A DNA stretch of 8,607 nucleotides from assembly GCA_024231375.1 (NCBI GenBank), contig JAAEQP010001832.1, positions 1 through 8,607 on the forward strand. Direction: 5' to 3'. The DNA comes from a bacterium. GTDB taxonomy: Bacteria > Hydrogenedentota > Hydrogenedentia > Hydrogenedentiales > SLHB01. The notes under the pieces were generated by a model that saw nothing but the letters and a program-made list of their open reading frames with translations, ran no database searches and had not been told where the DNA came from. Position 1 is the first letter of the stretch. The number at the start of each line of letters is the position of its first letter. Of the stretch, positions 6,509 to 8,607 are shown in pieces. A program made the position numbers and the translations under genes.

Positions 6509-8227
6509 TTACTTCTCGATGGCTGCCTTCCGTTTGAAAATGGGCGCAATAAGCTCGGCCGGGAACTTCGGTTTGCGGTCGAACGTGTACAGGCCGTTTA
6601 CCTCCTGCTCCACGTCGGTCAACTGGGTATAGCACAACCCCGCCATGCAGGGATTGTCCATCAGCACGTCCGTGAGGCCCTTCAACCGCCCCAGGAACTC
6701 CTTCCGCGTCCGCGGCCTGTCCCCGTATCCCCACGCCTTACCCCCGGTCTGCCCGGGGTTCCACCAGATGCCGCCATACTCGCTGCACATGAAAGGCTGG
6801 CCGGCGTAGTCGGCGTCGGTGGCGTGATTGCGGTAGGGCTTACCCTTGCGCAAGGGGTCCTGCCGCTTCGCGAACTCGACGGGATCCTGAGTGTAGTCGT
6901 GGTTGTCATCAAAATCGGTCACCACGTGGGTGTAGCCGCTTGTGTCAATAACCGGGCGCGAAGGATCGATGGCGCGCGTGAGCCGGTAGATGTGGGCGAT
7001 GGCCGCGCGCCGTTCGGATTCGGGCGTCTCGTTGGTGGGGCACCACCCGATGACGCTTGGATGGTTCCGGTCGCGCTGCAACTCCTCCACCCACTCCGAC
7101 GCGTGGTTCTCAAGGGCCTCGGAGCTGGAGAAATCGAGGCCCCAGTCCGGGAACTCGCCCCAAACCAAGTAGCCCATGCGGTCGGCCCAGTACAAGAACC
7201 GCGGTTCAAACACCTTCTGGTGAAGGCGCGCTCCGTTGAACCCCATGGCCATGCTGAGGGCGATATCACGTTTCAGTTCGCGGTCTGTGCGCGCGGTATA
7301 GATGCCTTTCGGGTAGAACCCCTGGTCCAGCACCAGCCGCTGAAAGAGCACCTCGCCGTTGAGCAGGAATTTGTTGCCGTCAATGGCGACCTTGCGGAAG
7401 CCGAAGTAGCTGGAAACGCGGTCAAGCTCCTTGCCCTTGCGCGACACGCTCAGTTCGAGCGAGTACAAGAAAGGGTCCGTCGGCGACCAAGCTCGCACAT
7501 CGGGCACGTCAAGCACGGCGAATGTGTTGCGCCACGCCACGGGCGCTTCGGTTTCGGCCACAATCCGGCGCCCGGCGCGCACGACGGCCCGCAACGTGGC
7601 GGGTGGCCCCTGCGCATCGGCCTGCACCACCACGCGGCCCGAATCCAGGTCGGGGGTGATCGTCACCCGATCCAACCACGCATCGCCTACTGCTTCGAGC
7701 CAGACCGTCTGCCAGATGCCGGTCGTACGACGGTACAGACAGCCGTAGGATTCGTGGCGTTGGGACTGCTTGCCCGAGGGTTGCAGTTTGGTCCGCACAA
7801 GGTCCACGGCGCGAATGACGATTTCGTTCCGGCCGGACTGTAGCGCCGGGGTGATGTCGAACGAGAATTGGACGTAGCCGCCGCGATGGCGCCCGATTTC
7901 CACGCCGTTCACCCACACCGTCGCCTCGTAGTCGCATGCGCCCACGTGGAGCAGCACGCGGCGGCCTTGCCACGCCTTGGGCAGGGTCACCTGCTTGCGG
8001 TACCACACGGCATCCATGAAATCCAGGGTTCCGACGCCGCTCAGGCTGCTCTCCGGGCAGAAAGGCACCACGATGGAATCACGGAGTTTCTTGCCGGTGG
8101 ACAGGCCTCTGGCTTCACCGGAATTCCCCGGGTCAATCTCGAATTGCCACTCGCCGTTGAGGTTCACCCAGTCGGACCGCTCGAAATCGGGCCGAGGGTG
8201 CTGGGATCTCGGAACAGACTTCGCCAT
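6509..8227 (-). CDS. Glycoside hydrolase family 2 protein (beta-galactosidase/beta-glucuronidase-like)
   Basis: GH2 enzymes cleave terminal beta-linked sugars with retention of configuration. The 572-residue product has the standard order: sugar-binding jelly roll (about 14-180; VNLNGEWQFEID, then YEATVWVNGVEIGRHRGGY), immunoglobulin-like domain (about 181-280), and TIM barrel (about 282-570; FNGARLHQKVFEPRFLYWAD, VWGEFPDWG). The acid/base is Glu400 in CPTNETPE and the nucleophile is Glu483 in MCSEYGG, so it should be active. The C-terminal TQLTDVEQEVNGLY stretch is typical of the many 'sugar-binding domain' GH2 proteins whose substrate is unassigned; galactoside, glucuronide or mannoside cannot be chosen from sequence. 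No signal peptide or membrane segment is seen, so it should act in the cytoplasm on imported oligosaccharides. The ATG at 8227 is chosen over an in-frame TTG at 8230 because AAGGGGA (8241-8235) sits 7 nt from the ATG but only 4 nt from the TTG. No sugar transporter or regulator gene is nearby. Confidence 0.92.
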   Translation of the reverse strand: MAKSVPRSQHPRPDFERSDWVNLNGEWQFEIDPGNSGEARGLSTGKKLRDSIVVPFCPESSLSGVGTLDFMDAVWYRKQVTLPKAWQGRRVLLHVGACDYEATVWVNGVEIGRHRGGYVQFSFDITPALQSGRNEIVIRAVDLVRTKLQPSGKQSQRHESYGCLYRRTTGIWQTVWLEAVGDAWLDRVTITPDLDSGRVVVQADAQGPPATLRAVVRAGRRIVAETEAPVAWRNTFAVLDVPDVRAWSPTDPFLYSLELSVSRKGKELDRVSSYFGFRKVAIDGNKFLLNGEVLFQRLVLDQGFYPKGIYTARTDRELKRDIALSMAMGFNGARLHQKVFEPRFLYWADRMGYLVWGEFPDWGLDFSSSEALENHASEWVEELQRDRNHPSVIGWCPTNETPESERRAAIAHIYRLTRAIDPSRPVIDTSGYTHVVTDFDDNHDYTQDPVEFAKRQDPLRKGKPYRNHATDADYAGQPFMCSEYGGIWWNPGQTGGKAWGYGDRPRTRKEFLGRLKGLTDVLMDNPCMAGLCYTQLTDVEQEVNGLYTFDRKPKFPAELIAPIFKRKAAIEK

Positions 8228-8607
8228 CAAACGCTCCCCTTACGTCCGCCACGCAAGACCACATCAACGCCGCAAGCTTACTCGATCGGGTCCGAACGAA
8301 TCCATGGATTTCGCCTCGTACCTGACCGGGGGCCAGTATGGCTGATGCCCGGACGGTGCCGGACACACACTGCCCCCTGCACGGAAGGGTGCAAGCGGAA
8401 TGCCATTTCCCTCAACGTTGGGAGGAAACGCACGTTTCTCACCTGAAGACAGGGGCTTAGGCGTAGTCATGCTACGCGACCCTCGATGATTATCCCAGGC
8501 TCGGCAAGGGCACGGACGACGAAGATTCGTCAGAATGGCAGGCCCTGGAAGCAGGATGTGGATGCCAATGCTGACAGAAGACGCCCCGCGGGCTGGGGCA
8601 CCCATCC
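8228..8607. other. Intergenic region upstream of the GH2 gene, no convincing gene
   Basis: These 380 bp precede the GH2 start and reach the right edge. They contain the GH2 ribosome site, a 12-bp palindrome AATCCATGGATT (8299-8310) 71 bp before the GH2 ATG, a short dyad TGCAC/GTGCA (8378-8393), a dyad GAAACG-CA-CGTTTC (8425-8438), a hairpin GCGTAG/CTACGC (8461-8477), and GCCCC/GGGGC (8583-8599), which on the minus strand is followed by a pyrimidine-rich GTCTTCTGT and could end a minus-strand gene lying outside. Open frames here lack ribosome sites and protein-like composition. I see no clear sigma-70 promoter for the GH2 gene. Confidence 0.55.
8461..8477. repeat. Hairpin GCGTAG-TCATG-CTACGC
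   Basis: A perfect 6-bp stem with a 5-nt loop stands about 230 bp upstream of the GH2 gene. No T-run follows on either strand. It may be an operator-like dyad or an RNA hairpin, and could be chance. Confidence 0.35.

Noticed and set aside
6470..7843. 457-codon open frame on the plus strand, opposite the GH2 gene
   Set aside because: It is antisense to a well-recognised GH2 protein, has no recognisable family or ribosome site, and long antisense frames are common in GC-rich coding sequence.
8264..8605. 113-codon minus-strand frame upstream of the GH2 gene
   Set aside because: Its composition (many Pro, Arg, Ser and Cys, no hydrophobic pattern) is not protein-like, and it ends inside the GH2 upstream region with no family resemblance.
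8486..8607. Plus-strand frame open to the right edge, starting ATGATTATCCCA
   Set aside because: No ribosome site precedes the ATG and the 40 visible residues are rich in Arg and Lys without any motif.
1..8607. Search for CRISPR arrays, insertion sequences, tRNA or rRNA genes and defence modules
   Set aside because: No regular direct repeats, transposase motifs, terminal inverted repeats, cloverleaf sequences or known defence proteins were seen on either strand.

Overview
The window is a GC-rich stretch of bacterial chromosome with ordinary bacterial Shine-Dalgarno signals. It carries a lipoprotein with a lipobox, a GspF/PilC-type inner-membrane protein and flagellar filament genes, so the organism is a motile diderm (Gram-negative-type) bacterium. 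The mix of a giant lipoprotein made of carboxypeptidase-regulatory-like repeats, an isolated gspF and a GH2 glycosidase recalls Planctomycetota, Hydrogenedentota and similar lineages. That taxonomic guess is inference only; no marker gene here settles it.

Layout, left to right. (1) 1-1472, minus strand: flaG followed 11 bp later by fliD, whose 3' end lies beyond the left edge. A sigma-28 (FliA)-like promoter sits about 65-95 bp upstream of flaG, with an uninterrupted G8/C8 tract in its spacer. (2) 1473-1909: a 437-bp intergenic region with that promoter, a 7-bp hairpin and a doubtful 37-codon minus-strand ORF behind a near-perfect Shine-Dalgarno sequence. (3) 1910-5113, plus strand: one gene for a 1067-residue lipoprotein of about eleven beta-sandwich-like repeats. 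(4) 5114-5207: a strong hairpin between convergent genes, probably a shared terminator. (5) 5208-6407, minus: gspF/pilC family gene containing a perfect 22-bp palindrome. (6) 6509-8227, minus: a complete GH2 glycoside hydrolase with both catalytic glutamates. (7) 8228-8607: 380 bp with no convincing gene, only small dyads.

The genes do not form one pathway. flaG-fliD form a late flagellar operon for filament assembly. The lipoprotein stands alone, divergent from flaG and convergent with gspF. gspF and the GH2 gene share a strand but are separated by 101 bp that hold a small hairpin and an extended -10 promoter candidate, so they are probably separate transcription units. I found no mobile element, CRISPR array, tRNA or rRNA, and no convincing undescribed multi-gene system. 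The signals that known features explain least are the homopolymer inside the sigma-28 promoter, the long palindrome inside gspF, and the short ORF behind a strong ribosome-binding site.
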